This document shows, piece after piece, positions 1-11,193 of a stretch of 64,000 nucleotides of DNA (the first letter of the stretch is position 1; each line of letters begins with the position of its first letter). The notes below the pieces were generated by a model. That model ran no database searches, was not told the DNA's origin, and worked only from the letters and a program-made list of their open reading frames with translations. The stretch covers positions 2,666,001 through 2,730,000 of the forward strand of contig CAWAHD010000002.1 of NCBI GenBank assembly GCA_963781785.1. The letters are read 5' to 3'. This DNA comes from CAWAHD01 sp963781785. Lineage in GTDB: Bacteria; Planctomycetota; Planctomycetia; Isosphaerales; Isosphaeraceae. The translations under genes and the position numbers were made by a program.

Positions 1-2182
1 GCGATGGTTTCGAGCGTCGACAAGAGCTCGGCGATCCCCTGGCCGGAGGCGGCCGAAGTCTTGACGACCTCGGTGTCGCCGCCCCATTCGGAGGGATTCA
101 AGCCCTGCTGCGACAGCTCGCCGTAGATCTTGTTGATGTTGGCCGGAGTGTCGACGTTGGGCAGGTCGATCTTGTTGAGCGCGACCACGATCGGCACCGC
201 GGCCGCCTTGGCATGGGCGATGGCCTCGACCGTCTGGGGCATCACGCCGTCGTTGGCGGCGACGACCAAGACCACGATGTCCGTGACGTTGGCCCCGCGG
301 GCGCGCATCGAGGTGAACGCCTCGTGACCGGGGGTGTCGACAAAAGTGATCGCCCGGCCGCCCGAGTCGACCTGGTAGGCGCCGATGTGCTGGGTGATGC
401 CGCCGCTCTCGGACTGGACGACATTCGATTTGCGAATCCGGTCCAGAAGGGACGTCTTGCCGTGGTCAACGTGACCCAGGATCGTGATGACCGGCGGCCG
501 CGGCCGCAGGTTTTCTTGCGCCGTCTCGGTCTCGAATGCAGCCAGCAGATCATCTTCAGCGGTACGCTCGTGCACCATCTCGAGCTCGATCCCGAATTCC
601 AGAGACAACAGCACGGCCATCTCTTCGTCCAGTGACGCGTTGATGGTCGCCATGTGATTCATGTTCATGAGCTTGCGAATCAGGTCCTTGGCCTTGACCC
701 CGATTGCTTCGGACAGGCTGCGCACGGTGATCGGCGGCTCGATCTGGATGTGCGACTTGCGCTCGGCGATGGCCGACACGCGATGGCCCCGGTTCTTCTT
801 GATGCCCGACCGGGTACGGCGAACGTCCTCTTCCTCGGTCAGGAGGGCCGAGGCGGGGACCGGCGAGCCCACGCGGCGCTCGCCGGCGCGCTCGCTCCGC
901 CGGGCGCGGCGGCCCGCCCGGTCGGCGACGGAGCCCAACCGCCCGGTGCGGCCCTTGCGCTCGTCGGCCTCGTCGACGATCGGCACCGGTGGCGGCATTC
1001 CTGGCCCGGACGCGGGGCCGCGGCGCAAGGCCGGTCCGGTGCCGCCGGGTGCGGGGCCTCCGCCGCGCGGCGGCGCGGCAGGGGGTCCGCTGCCACGCGG
1101 AGGGGCCGCGGTCCGAGAACCGCCGCCCGGGCCGGCTGGAGCGCCACCGGGCGCCTGGACGGTATTCAAGGCACCCGAGCGCATCGAGCACCAGCAGCTC
1201 TTCCTTGGTCATCGACTTGTCGGGGCGCTGGGTCTTGACCGGCCCGGGTGCCGCCGGCCGCGGCGGACCACCGGGTCGTGGCTGGCTGATCGGCGCCGCC
1301 ACCGTCGGCAGAGGAGGACGCCGGGGCCCGAGAGAAGGCTCGCGCCGTCCGCCATCACCGCCCCCTTCCGTGCCCGGCCTTCTCAACCCGCCGGGGGACT
1401 GCGCGGAAGGCCCTACGCGCGGGGTCGTCGACCGGATGCCCGCCGACGACATGTAGTCACCCGGCTTGAGGGGCTGCAAGCTCGAGCCCCCGTCGGCCCC
1501 AGCGGAAGAAGAGGGTTGACCTGCCCTCGACTCCGGCGCGGGCCCTGGCCGGAAGGCGGCGACCGCGGGCGCGTGCTGACCCCGCGATGAGACGTGTGTG
1601 CCGACAGCGGGCCAGCGCCGGGGCGAGTCCCGGAGAAACCGCCCGGGCGGGCCAGCGGGGGTGGTGCGCCGGGAGCCGGTCGCGGGCTGGCCGCAGCAGC
1701 CGGGGCCGGAGTCGTCGGCGCTGGACGTGCAGTCCCCGAAGGCGAGGAACCAGGGATCAGGCGACCCGGAGCCGCCGCAGCCGGCCCGGCGGTACGAGCA
1801 GGCGCGCCGGGGCGGCTCCCTTTTCCGGAGCGGGATGAGCCGGAGAAACCGGAACCGAAGACGGAGGCGCAGCCGGAGACGAGCTCACGCTCGACGGTCC
1901 ACCCGGCCTGGCGGCGGCCGAACCGGCGGTGTCCGCCGGGCGCGCCGCCGGCGATTGAACGGGAGCGGCGACGGTTCGCGGCGCGGTCACCGAACCCCCG
2001 GACTCTCGCCCAGGACCCGGCGAATGCATCAGCTCCTTGATCCGCTCGACGGTTGATGGATCAAGACTGGCCAAGGAGTTGGCCTTGACGTCCAGTCCCC
2101 ACTTCTGGATGTGCTCCAGCAGCTCCTGACTCTTCAGGCCCAGGTCTTTGGCCAACTCGTGAACTCGCGTCGACAAAGGCAA
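1..2182 (-). CDS. infB: Translation initiation factor IF-2, 3' end outside window, frameshifted
   Basis: Cytoplasmic GTPase that brings initiator tRNA to the 30S ribosomal subunit. The start at 2182 (MPLSTRVHELAKDLG) opens the IF2 N-terminal domain. A long Pro/Ala/Gly/Arg-rich linker follows, then a second N-terminal domain near 640-780, then the GTPase domain with G1 GHVDHGKT (plus-strand 453-476), G3 DTPGHE and G4 NKID (165-176). The C-terminal domains lie beyond base 1. Three minus-strand frames must be joined: a shift between about 1480 and 1760 and another near 1175. Because infB is essential and single copy, these are most likely sequence errors in a low-complexity GC-rich stretch rather than a pseudogene. 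The gene lies 82 bases downstream of nusA, the usual nusA-infB order. Confidence 0.93.
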
Positions 2183-2264
2183 CTCCTCCCGGATTTGATT
2201 CCGGTCTCCCGGGCCAGGCGCGATCCTGGCGGCAATGAATTCGTTGATTCGTGAAGTTTCCTGT

Positions 2265-4038
2265 TCAGGAACCGTCTACCGGGTGGTCCTGGCTGCCGCC
2301 AGACCGGCGGTTCGAGCGTGTTGTCGATGCGGATGCACCAGTCGGACGGGGCGGCCCAGACGGCTCCGGAGTCGATGCCGACGCGCCGGACGGCCTGCCC
2401 GGTTGTCCTCGACCGCTTCCGTCACGATCCGGATGCTGTCACCTTGATCGTCTTCGCTGGGCGGGGAGGTCACCTCATGCCCCTGGGGCGTGTAGCTCGA
2501 TGTCTCCGTCGCCAGCGCCACGTCGTGGATCTCGTCTTCGCTGGCCTCGTCACGCTCCGTATCGGTTGCGTCGTCAGGGGATGGTTCGCCCGCGGCCGTG
2601 CCAGCCGGTTCGGTCGGCAAAGCCGAACTCAGCTCCGCGTCCGCAGCTTCAAGGCTATCGGCAGGCTCATCCAGGTCGGGGTAGGGTTCCTCTTCCAATT
2701 GTACGGCCGCGTCCAGATCGAGGTCAGAATCACCGAAAGAACCGGGCGCCGCGCCGCAAGCTCGCCGTCGTCTGGCTCTGCGCTGCCCTCAGTTCAGCCG
2801 ATTCTTGGCTCTCGCTCTCGGAGGCGGTCTCGACAGCGACCGCCGGCTCACTGGAGGCGGCCCGCGACCCCTTGCGCCGAGGAAGATCCTCGGTCTGCGC
2901 CTCGGCCAGTACCTCGGCCTTGGCGACGATCTCGACGGCATGTTCTTCGGTCAATCCTTCAATTGTGTTCACCAGATCGGCGATTTCCATGACCGACAGG
3001 TCGTCGTAGCTCAAAATACCCTGCTCGACGAGTCGTTCGGCCAGCTCGACGTCGACGATGTCGATCTTCTCGAATGACTTGACCGCCTTCTCGATGACTT
3101 CGTCGAGCTCTTCGGCGGTCATGATCTCGATGTCCCAGCCGACCAGCTTGGAGGCGAGCCGCACGTTCTGGCCGCGGCGGCCGATGGCCAGTGAGAGCTG
3201 ATCGTCACGCACCAGCACGATCGCCCGGCCCAGAAGATGGCAAAGCATGACCTCGTCGATCTCGGCTGGCTGAAGGGCGTTGGGGATCAAGACTTGAAGC
3301 GACTCGTTCCACCGCACGATGTCGATGCGCTCGCCCCCCAGCTCATCGACGATGTTCTTGATTCGAGTTCCGCGCACGCCCACGCACGCACCCACAGCAT
3401 CGACCTTGGTGTCGATCGAGGTCACCGCAACCTTCGACCGGTAGCCGGCTTCGCGAGCGAGAGCTCGGATCGCGATGATCTGATCGGCGATTTCGGGGAT
3501 TTCCAGCTCGAAAAGGCGGCGCACGAAGTCAGGATGCGTCCGGCTGAGGATGATCTTGACTCGCTGCCCAACCTTGCGAACGTCGAGGATGATGGCGCGG
3601 ATCCGCTCGCTCGGGATGATAGCTCTCGCCCGGGATCTGCTCGCTCCGCGGCAGGATGGCGTCGGTCTTGCCCAGGTTGACGATGACCGCCCCTCCCTCG
3701 AAACGTTGCACCGTCCCCGTGACCAGATCGCCTCTCTGGTCCTCAAATTCGTCGAACAGGCTGTCGCGCTCGGCCTCGCGGATCTTCTGGATGATGACCT
3801 GCTTGGCCGTCTGGGCGGCGATTCGGCCCAGCTCGGAAGGGTCCATCCTTGACCCGTCCTTGGTGGCTTCGATGGCGCCTGAGTCCGGATCGATGCGGAC
3901 GTCGATCTCCCCGGCGTCCGGGTAATGCTTGCGTGCGGCGGTGGTGAGTGCCGATTGAATTCCCTCGAACAGAATATCCTTGGCGATATTCTTATCGCGG
4001 TGAATACTATCGACAATGCGGACCAGATCGACGCTCAT
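2265..4038 (-). CDS. nusA: Transcription termination/antitermination protein NusA, frameshifted
   Basis: Binds RNA polymerase and nascent RNA in pausing, termination and antitermination. From ATG 4038 the NusA N-terminal domain (MSVDLVRIVDSIHRDKNIAK) leads into an S1 domain (GTVQRFEGGAVIVNLGKTDA), then KH domains with VGVRGTRIKNIVDELGGE and AIGRRGQNVRLASKL. An acidic region follows and, after two more shifts, a Ser/Pro/Arg-rich tail ending at a TGA at 2265-2267. Frame changes are needed near 3616 (one extra base after YHP), near 2745 and near 2385. The acidic tail is longer than in many NusA proteins. As with infB, the shifts are more likely sequence errors than mutations. About 590 residues when joined. 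It is the first gene of the nusA-infB unit. Confidence 0.93.
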
Positions 4039-4755
4039 TCATATCCTCCGAGGCGTGCTCGAGATACTTAACCGCTGGCTGGCGGGGTGCCGGGCCGAAG
4101 CGGAACGGGCGACTACCGCAGGAACGCCCGGCCCGCTCGAAAGGGGCTCGGAGTTCCAATTCTTGCGGTGCGCCGAAGTGAGCCACACCTCCCTGGGAGC
4201 GCTCGAACGCCCGGGCCGCACGGAAACCCAGGCGCAGGGAGCGAACCAAGCCCCTGGCGAGCCGAGCCCGACGATCGACCTACAGACTCCGGCCCCAGGG
4301 TGCAATCTAACACGAGGTTGACAGCGCTGTCAAGCGGCCGAACAATGGAAAGGTAATTGCCTTGAAGGAATTGCGGCCGCGCGAGTGCGCACTGATGGCC
4401 GCCCTCGGAGGGATACCCGCGACACGTCCGTGCGCCATGCCCCGACAATGGTCTCGTACGTGGGAATCCCTGCCACTGGACGACCAATCGCTCCGCGCGC
4501 TCTCGGCGCACGCCCGGCTTCTGTGTAGGCCCCGACAACTAGCCGGCGGCCACGAGCTCAGCCCGACAGACCAACCATCGAAATGGGGAAGACTTGCTGC
4601 CCGGCCATCCAGGCTTTTCGGCCAAGACCGGTCGCCTCGAGCAATTTCGCTTCCGCAACGAGCACCCTGCCGGCCAATCGCCCTTTAGTGAATACACGAT
4701 CAGGTACAACCGGGGGTGACGCGGCAATCTCGCCATACCATGCGGGCCCGACTTC
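4039..4755. other. Long intergenic region between divergent nusA and tatD
   Basis: 717 bases with no convincing coding sequence on either strand; the open frames here lack recognisable protein features. It holds the palindromic promoter candidate at 4304-4333. The 265 bases between that site and nusA would form its 5' leader. Confidence 0.6.
4304..4333 (-). promoter_or_regulatory. Candidate sigma70-type promoter with palindromic -35 for nusA-infB
   Basis: The 16-base perfect palindrome TTGACAGCGCTGTCAA lies at 4318-4333. Read on the minus strand it gives a consensus -35 TTGACA (4333-4328), an 18-base spacer and an extended -10, TGTTAGATT (hexamer TAGATT at 4309-4304), pointing toward nusA with a leader of roughly 260 bases. 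The palindrome also offers TTGACA on the plus strand, with the weak -10 AACAAT at 4341-4346. It could equally be a dimer-binding operator. Promoter function is inferred from the sequence match only. Confidence 0.4.
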
Positions 4756-5569
4756 ATGAATCTTCACTCCCAATCGATGACCGGCCTGGTGGACACCCAT
4801 GCCCACCTGGATGATCGACGCCTTTGTGTCGACCTGAACGGTGTACTCGAGCCGAGCGCAACAGAATGGCGTGACCCAGGTCATCGCCATCGCCACCACG
4901 GCAGCCAGCAGCGCTGCCGTGGTTGAGCTGGCACAGGCCCACCGCGGAGTCTTCGCCGCCGTGGGAATTCATCCCAACGACGCGGCTGAATCTGGCCAGA
5001 ACGACTGGTCGGAAATCGCGCTGCTGGCCTCTCGTCCAGGCGTCGTCGCCATCGGCGAGACCGGTTTGGACCGATACTGGGACCGCACGCCGTTCCCGGT
5101 ACAGCAAGACTGGTTCGCGCGGCACCTCGCGCTGGCATGCGAGCACGACCTCCCCGTCGTGATCCACAGCCGTGAGTGCCAGAGCGACATCATCGAGCAG
5201 TTGCAGAAGCTCGGCCGGCCCGTCCGGGGAGTGATGCACTCGTTCACCGGCACCTGGGACGACGCTCAGGCTCTCCTGGACCTGGGCTTGCACCTGTCAT
5301 TTGCCGGCATGGTGACCTTCGCCAACAAGGCCCTGGACGCGCTGCGCGAAGTGGCCGCGCGCACGCCCCCTGACCGCCTGCTGACCGAGACCGATAGCCC
5401 CTATTTGAGCCCTCATCCATTCCGCGGCCGGACCAACGAGCCGGCCTACGTCGCCGTCACGGCCCAGAAACTCGCTGAAATCCGGGGCGTCTCACCGGAA
5501 CACCTCGCGACGGTGACCACCGCCAACGCCCGCAGCCTGTTCCGCCTGCCCGGCGGCGAAACCCTCTGA
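4756..5569 (+). CDS. tatD: TatD family metal-dependent hydrolase, one frameshift
   Basis: TatD-type TIM-barrel metallohydrolase, a family of 3'-5' exonucleases on DNA and RNA, cytoplasmic. The N-terminal metal motif VDTHAHLDD follows ATG 4756 (or in-frame ATG 4777). Then come GIHPND, the metal-ligand glutamate in AIGETGLD, VVIHSRE, GVMHSFTG and the aspartate in TETDSPYLSPHPFRG. The motifs cover the full family length of about 270 residues. One extra C near 4852 breaks the frame between VLE and RAQQNGVTQV; downstream, the frame is open to 5569. It is probably a sequence error because every catalytic motif is intact. No operon partner is evident. Confidence 0.92.
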
Positions 5570-5935
5570 TCTCTCTGTCGCCCCACTCAGTGCACATCGT
5601 TGCGCGACGAACAGCACTTCTCGGCGCGCAGTTTGCTCACTATAACGGCTTGACGGATTTCGAGAAGTTTCCCGGGCGCTCAGTCCACCCAGTAGAATCA
5701 GCGCAATCCGTCCGGTCGACCTGATCGTCACAATCTCAAACGAACAGACTTGAAATTCTACAAAATTGTATGTTCTTCCCCTCGACGCTGACCATGTTGT
5801 AGCCTCTAATCGAAATACATGGATCAGCATTTTCGTCGCATCAGAGCGGTTGCACGCCGGCCATGGCCCGGCGCGGGAACGCCTCTGTCAAATCCATGAG
5901 GACATCGTCGTCACGTACGGGAGTATTCGGGAACC
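5570..5935. other. Intergenic region, nothing recognised
   Basis: Between tatD and the small membrane protein gene. I see no coding sequence with recognisable features, no strong hairpin with a T tract and no repeat. Confidence 0.5.
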
Positions 5936-6172
5936 ATGGCGCGGGGAAGTCTGCTCAGAGAGGCTTGGGAGGTCATCCCGGTCGCGATTCTGATTCTTGG
6001 CGGGGGTTTGATCGCGATCCGGAGCGGAATTGAACGCCCAGTCTCGGGAACATTTGTGCGGCACGTCGCTGGCAACTTTTCGCTAATGGTCTTTAGGCTA
6101 ATGGGTTATGCCGCCGCGCTGGCGACGCTCCAGTATTGGATCGGGGCTCACGCGCTGCTCGGCTGGCCCTGA
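5936..6172 (+). CDS. Small hypothetical membrane protein
   Basis: 78 residues from ATG 5936. Two hydrophobic stretches (about residues 13-28 and 49-65) suggest a two-pass inner membrane protein with short termini. The first contains VIPVAILILGGGLIAI. I do not recognise a family. Supporting a real gene are the segregated hydrophobic segments and the absence of a better frame on either strand. It stands alone, convergent with queE downstream (gap 86 bases). The function is unknown. Confidence 0.5.
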   Translation: MARGSLLREAWEVIPVAILILGGGLIAIRSGIERPVSGTFVRHVAGNFSLMVFRLMGYAAALATLQYWIGAHALLGWP

Positions 6173-6258
6173 AACGCACGGATGTAGGGCATGGCATAAA
6201 GGATGAACGACCGGAATCCCGATCATCCATCCGTGCCGCGATCACGGGGGTCGGGCAC

Positions 6259-7083
6259 TCAGACCCCGCGGGCGCTCGGGTCCCAGAGAATCTTGTGCTG
6301 CTGCAACTGAAGCCGGATTGGCAGCCTAGATTGCAGGATCCATTCGGCCAGCTCGGTGGGATTGACCTGGCCGAAAGCGGCGCTGAATAGAACGGGGCAG
6401 CGCTCCGTCAAACGCCGGCCGCCGACAATGCCCACGGCCCAGTCGAAATCGGCGCGGTCGCAAACGACCACCTTGACCTCGTCGATCGGCTTGAGCCGAT
6501 CGAGATTGGCCCAGAAGTTAGCCTCCACTTCACCGGAGCCGGGCGTTTTGATGTCGAGAATGATCCGCACGCGCGGATCCACCGCAGAAATGTCGATGGC
6601 ACCACTGGTTTCGAGCAGGACCGTCGTGCCGGCGCCCGCAAGTCGCTCCATGAGCGGGTAGACCTCGGGCTGCAAGAGGGGTTCGCCGCCAGTGATTTCG
6701 ACCAAGCTGTCGCCCAGCTTCAGCGCTCGCGCGAGGACCTCATCGACTTCCAGAACCTCGCCCTGGCCAAAGGCATGCGGCGTGTCGCAGTACACGCAGC
6801 GCAGGTTGCACGCCGTCAGCCGGATGAAGACACACGGCAAACCGGCGAACGTGCTCTCTCCCTGAAGGCTGCGGTAGATCTCGTGGACGAGCAGAGTCCC
6901 GGCCGGCTTACCTTCGAGCGGTTTCAGGCGATGGTCGTGCTGGGGAGGAAGTGTGACCATCGGCAGCCGAGGGCCGCCCGGAGCAACCGCAGGTGACAAC
7001 GGTCCATTCCCACGATCCTGAAGCAACGATCCGGACGACATGAGTGTTCCTGCCCAAAGTGATCCGCGTTGGTTCCCACTCAT
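6259..7083 (-). CDS. queE: 7-carboxy-7-deazaguanine synthase (QueE), radical SAM
   Basis: Radical SAM enzyme that converts 6-carboxytetrahydropterin to 7-carboxy-7-deazaguanine in queuosine and 7-deazaguanine biosynthesis. EIYRSLQGES is the family's N-terminal substrate motif. The 4Fe-4S cluster cysteines are in CNLRCVYCDT (CxxxCxxC), and ITGGEPLLQ is the SAM-binding GGE motif. The 274-residue frame is somewhat longer than usual; the true start may be ATG 6960 or ATG 7041, since the first 40 residues are low complexity. The frame is intact. It is followed by the Uma2 gene on the same strand; no other queuosine gene is in the window. Confidence 0.92.
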   Translation of the reverse strand: MSGNQRGSLWAGTLMSSGSLLQDRGNGPLSPAVAPGGPRLPMVTLPPQHDHRLKPLEGKPAGTLLVHEIYRSLQGESTFAGLPCVFIRLTACNLRCVYCDTPHAFGQGEVLEVDEVLARALKLGDSLVEITGGEPLLQPEVYPLMERLAGAGTTVLLETSGAIDISAVDPRVRIILDIKTPGSGEVEANFWANLDRLKPIDEVKVVVCDRADFDWAVGIVGGRRLTERCPVLFSAAFGQVNPTELAEWILQSRLPIRLQLQQHKILWDPSARGV

Positions 7084-7086
7084 CGC

Positions 7087-7807
7087 CTATTTTTTCATCC
7101 GGGCTGCCTGCTCGCCCCGGGCCCATTCCCGCAGTCGGATCTCCCAAGCGATTTCGTCGCTGGAATCCTCCTCCACGACCCATCGGACAACTTCCTCGGC
7201 CCGTAACGGCAGGAACTCGCTCTTTCCGGACGGGACGTACTTGCCGTCGGGCCCGAGCTGCTCGATCACCAGGGATTCGCCGTCGAACCGCCAGAGCTCG
7301 GCGACCCGTAGCGCCGCATAGATGCCAGGGCGGTCGATCTGGGACGGCGAGATGTCGATCTCGATCGCCAGGTCGGGATTGGGATAATCGGCGATCGAGT
7401 TCGACTTGCGGGCTAACGACCTGGCATCGGCCGCCCGCTTTTCGGGATCGAAGTAGTAGCACAGGTCGGCTTCCAGCCCGCGAGCGATTTCGGGCCGCTT
7501 CCATGTGGTCTCACCGAGGCCTCGGCAAGGGATCCTCCACTCAAACGTGACGACCTTGACGAACCAACCGAACAAGTCCCGGAAGCCTTCGTGCTCGCGT
7601 CCCTTGGTCATGATCTCCAAGTCCTTGCCGTCGTACGCCAGGTAAACGTGCTGCCGTTCGCCGATCGCGTCGGAAAGACGGTCGTAAAGTTCCCAGTCCA
7701 AACCCCGGATCACGATCCGCTGTTCGTCCAGGATGGGATTGAGTTCGCGGAAGGGTCAGCGGTCCGGTGGGGGCACTCGCGGGTTGCGTGATCGTGCTCA
7801 TGGTCAA
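7087..7807 (-). CDS. Uma2 family (DUF820) putative PD-(D/E)XK nuclease, one frameshift
   Basis: Uma2 proteins have a restriction-endonuclease-like fold, are greatly expanded in cyanobacteria and planctomycetes, and have no established role. Seen here are VYLAYDGKDLEIMT, the family's beta-hairpin, and the putative active-site strand NPDLAIEIDIS, then YAALRVAELWRFDG. About 240 residues. The N-terminus MTMSTITQPASAPTGPLTL is in another frame and joins RELNPILDEQRIVIRGLDW after a one-base shift near 7757. A GTG at 7713 could otherwise serve as start, but that would drop conserved residues. Four bases separate it from queE, probably by chance. Confidence 0.85.
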
Positions 7808-7905
7808 GGCTCCGTTCGGATTGATCGAATCTGTACCATTGTACCACCGGGCGTCTGATCGTCAGCAATCGGCGCAATTTCAGCGAATTGGCGGTGGTTG
7901 TCGTT

Positions 7906-8628
7906 TCACGCCAGGCGGCGGCGCTGACACGCGACCATGTACGTCGCCTCGAGGTCGATGGGCAGACAGTGCTCGGCGTCCAGCGCAAGGGGCAGCACGG
8001 GCAAGGGCCGGCCGATTTCCAAGGGCGCCGGCCACACCTCGATCTGTTCCGCCTGGTCGCGGACGATCGGTCGATAGGCGACCGCGTACAAAACTGGCTT
8101 GGCTGGTAGCGCGAATGCCCCCGCATGGCCGAGCACCTGCATCATCTCGTCGTGAATATTCGCGTCGCGGCTCGTGACGATATCGATCACGATCAAGCTG
8201 ACGCCCTGGCACAAATAACTGGCACACTTGACCGCGAAAGCCCGTCGATTGACGTCGCGGTCCTTGTTGGCCGGACTCACCAGTTCGATCGCGGCCACGA
8301 GCCGAGTTCCTCCCTCGTCCGCGAAGATCAGGATTGCGACGCCCTCGGGGAATGCGGCGGGAACAACGAGCACCGGGGCAGGGGGTGCCCAGGCGCGAGA
8401 GAGTGTTACCGTCCCACCAGCCGGGTGACCCGACGGACCCGAGTCGGCAAACGTCGCCACGTCGATCTCGACACGGGTTCCAAGCTGCGCATGTTCTTCG
8501 GCAAAGTAGCCCTCCGGCAACAGGGTTTCGTTCAAGGCATCGGCGATTGCGCCAGCCCAGTTGACGTGAAACGACTCCCAGTGCCGGCGCGGCGCCAGCG
8601 GTGGATGAAAATGGTCGAGCAGCGGCAT
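7906..8628 (-). CDS. DUF4058 family protein
   Basis: 240-residue intact frame opening with MPLLDHFHPPLAPRRHWESF, a typical start for this family, which is multiplied in planctomycetes and cyanobacteria. The middle holds VAAIELVSPANKDRD, a strand plus motif (E-x-x-x-P-x-N-K) recalling PD-(D/E)XK-type nucleases; that relation is my inference. The role is unknown. It lies 98 bases upstream of the Uma2 gene on the same strand, and the two families often occur together in these genomes. There is no signal peptide, so it should be cytoplasmic. Confidence 0.8.
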   Translation of the reverse strand: MPLLDHFHPPLAPRRHWESFHVNWAGAIADALNETLLPEGYFAEEHAQLGTRVEIDVATFADSGPSGHPAGGTVTLSRAWAPPAPVLVVPAAFPEGVAILIFADEGGTRLVAAIELVSPANKDRDVNRRAFAVKCASYLCQGVSLIVIDIVTSRDANIHDEMMQVLGHAGAFALPAKPVLYAVAYRPIVRDQAEQIEVWPAPLEIGRPLPVLPLALDAEHCLPIDLEATYMVACQRRRLA

Positions 8629-8658
8629 CCCGTCTCCTTCGTTTCGACCCCCCGTGCC

Positions 8659-10874
8659 TCAACGCGGCTTCAAAATCCGCTTGACCCGGGCGGCTTCGGC
8701 CTTGATGAATTCCACGTCCAGGAACGGGTCGGCCGAGACCCTCTGGAAGCGGACGTTTCCCTCGGCGTCGATCAGGAATACGCCGTGCAGTGGCTGCCTT
8801 TCAAAGTCGTCGTAGGAGCGGTAAAGCTTGAATAGCTCCTGCTTGGGGTCGGCCAGGAACGGTATCGGAAACTTGATGTCGTCCTTGTTGTTCTTGAGGG
8901 CTTTGCAGGCGGCGGAATCGTCCGTGCTGATGGCAACCGTGTCGATGTCGAGTTTCCTGAGCTTCTCGTATTCCGTGCCGAAGAGCTGCAACTGCTGCAT
9001 GCAGTGGGCGCACTTGCCTCCCAGGAAGAAGAGCACCAGGACATTTCTTCCCTTGTGACCGGCGAGGGACCAGGCGGTGCCCGTGATGTCTGGCCGCGAG
9101 AATCGGAAGGGCTGCGAATGGGGCCCAGACCAGAGGACCGAGCGTCGTCAGGTCGATGCGGTTAACGGCCGTCTCGTCGGTGCCGCCCGTGTTGACCGGT
9201 TGGGGAGGTGACGCCGTCCAGGTGCCCTCGGCCTTCCATCGGGCGACGATCGGCTCGATGCGGCGAAAGACCGGCACGTCGCGGTCGGCCCAGCGGGCGA
9301 TCCCTTCGAGCGAACGATACGCGTCGCGAGCTTCCTTGTCCTTGCCCGCGGCGTGGAGGATTTCGACCAGAGCGGCCGCAGGCGGGACCTGGTTGGGGTT
9401 CCTGGCTACCGCCTGCCGAGCGGTGCTTTCGGCGAAACCGTAATTGCGAGCCGCCAGGTGTGCTCGGGCCAGGGCTTCGGTCCGCATCGAACTCGCCCTG
9501 CCAAACTGCTCGAACGCCGGGCCGATCTCGCCGCGGCCAGAGCAGCGAATAGCCCTCGAGCTCCGCGAGCGCTGCCTTTGCCCCGGGGGTTGTGAGCTTT
9601 CGCAAGATCTCGACCTGCGCAGCAAGCTTGCCCTGGTCGTTCTTGGCCGCATAAGCCTGACCGAGCGTGTACGCCTTTTGCTCCTGCTCGTACGGAATGC
9701 TGGACCAGTCGAGCGCGCCAGAGGTCGTTGCGTCGATCAGATCGTCCCAGAGCTCGTACCGCGTGAGTAGCTCTGACCACCTCGACCGGCCGCTCCGTTG
9801 CGGCGAGCCGCCGTCGTTGGGCCCGTTCTTGGACGGGTCGCGAGGCTGCTCCACCAGGTTCCGGGCGACCGCGATCGCATCCCGGACGCGCCCGATATGG
9901 CTCAAGCTGGTGCAAAGCCACTGGTTGTTGTGCGCATAGTTGTGGATCTCAAACGGCATGACCCGATCGCGGATCATGTAGGCATGGTCGACCCGGGCCG
10001 AGCCCTCCTGCTGGTAGGCCGCGTCGGCATACCGCTTTAGCTCGGTATAGGTATGTCCGGGCATGTGCCAGGCATGGGCAATTCCCGGGGCGGACCTGGC
10101 AAAAAGAGCCGCCGACTTCTCGGCGCGGATCGGCTTGTGCCCGTCCCAGAGATGAATTCGGTAGTGATGGGCACCGGGATGCATCGGCTCGACTTGAAGG
10201 ACCGTGTCGAGCAACGTGTCGACGGCCTGCCGGCTGCCGATTCCGGCTCCGCCAAATGAATTCTGCCAGGTTACCATGGCCAGCCAGGCCCGGGCGTCGA
10301 TGTCGCCCGGAAAATCCTGGACGATCGTCTCGAGACCGCGGAGCAACCCGTCCCGCCGCGCTCGGTCGGCGGCGCCGTCCTGGAAATACGATTCCAGCGC
10401 GGCCAGATAGAGCAACTCGTGCTGGCTCATCTTGGCGGTCCGCTTGCGTGCTTCCTTGAGGAAGCCCTTGGCGCGCCTGGGATTGACGACGTTGGACATC
10501 GCCATGCCCCAGTAGGCCATGCCGCAGTCCGGGTCGATCGTGGCCGCCTGGCGGAACGATCGTTCGGCCTCAAAGTAATAAAACGAGTGGAGCTGCCCCA
10601 CACCCTGGTCAACGAAAGCCTGTGCCTCAGGCTTCTTGGTGGTGACGGCAAAGTGGACTTTCCCCATGCCCGGCATCAAGTAGGCCGCATGTCTTGGCCC
10701 GTCGTTGAATGCCTCGCCGTGCACCGAATGACCGGGAGCGGGAACGGCCGGGTTGGCTTCCGATGCCGGCGCGGTCGGTTTGACGGGCTCATCACCAGAA
10801 GCCCGGAATTCGAGCGGGCCAGACCCCACCGTGAAGGCGATCATCGCCACGAACCCACACTGGACCACGCGCAT
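8659..10874 (-). CDS. Exported TPR protein with C-terminal peroxiredoxin-like domain, frameshifted
   Basis: The protein begins with a signal-peptide-like segment (MRVVQCGFVAMIAFTVGSG, ATG 10874). It continues as a TPR-like helical array (FYYFEAERSFRQAATIDPD; GAHHYRIHLWDGHKP; HAWHMPGHTYTEL) and ends in an AhpC/TSA-Bcp-like thioredoxin domain with the CxxC GGKCAHCMQQL and FPIPFLADPKQELFKLY. Shifts near 9540 and 9070 must be joined, giving about 737 residues. It presumably acts outside the cytoplasm as a thiol-dependent redox protein, with the helical part for partner binding. This fused architecture is familiar in planctomycetes, but the substrate is not known. The longer frame starting at 10937 is unlikely because it buries the signal peptide. 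Confidence 0.75.
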
Positions 10875-11193
10875 GAGCAAAGTCTCCGGTCGTCGAAACG
10901 GCACGATTTCTGAACCCGGCCCGGGCAAGAGCGCCACCCGAACCCCCTGCGGACAATCGTCCGCTCAGGCCATTGTCGCTTAACGACCGTATGAATGCCA
11001 GTTCCCGAGATCATCGTGACTTTCGTGGTCCGATCGTTGACAATCGAGATCATGATCTGCGATGACGACGGACGCCTCAAAACTTCGCGTCGTCCGTATT
11101 GAGAGCGTGGTCTGCGCCCGGGCGACAGGAGACTGTCGCCGCTCCACTCGCCGACGCATTGATCCGCTCGCAAACCACCGAGGAGTCAACCGG

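Noticed and set aside
661..1590. Long plus-strand frames (309 and 194 codons) across infB
   Set aside because: Antisense to the Pro/Ala/Gly linker of IF-2; arginine- and proline-rich with no features.
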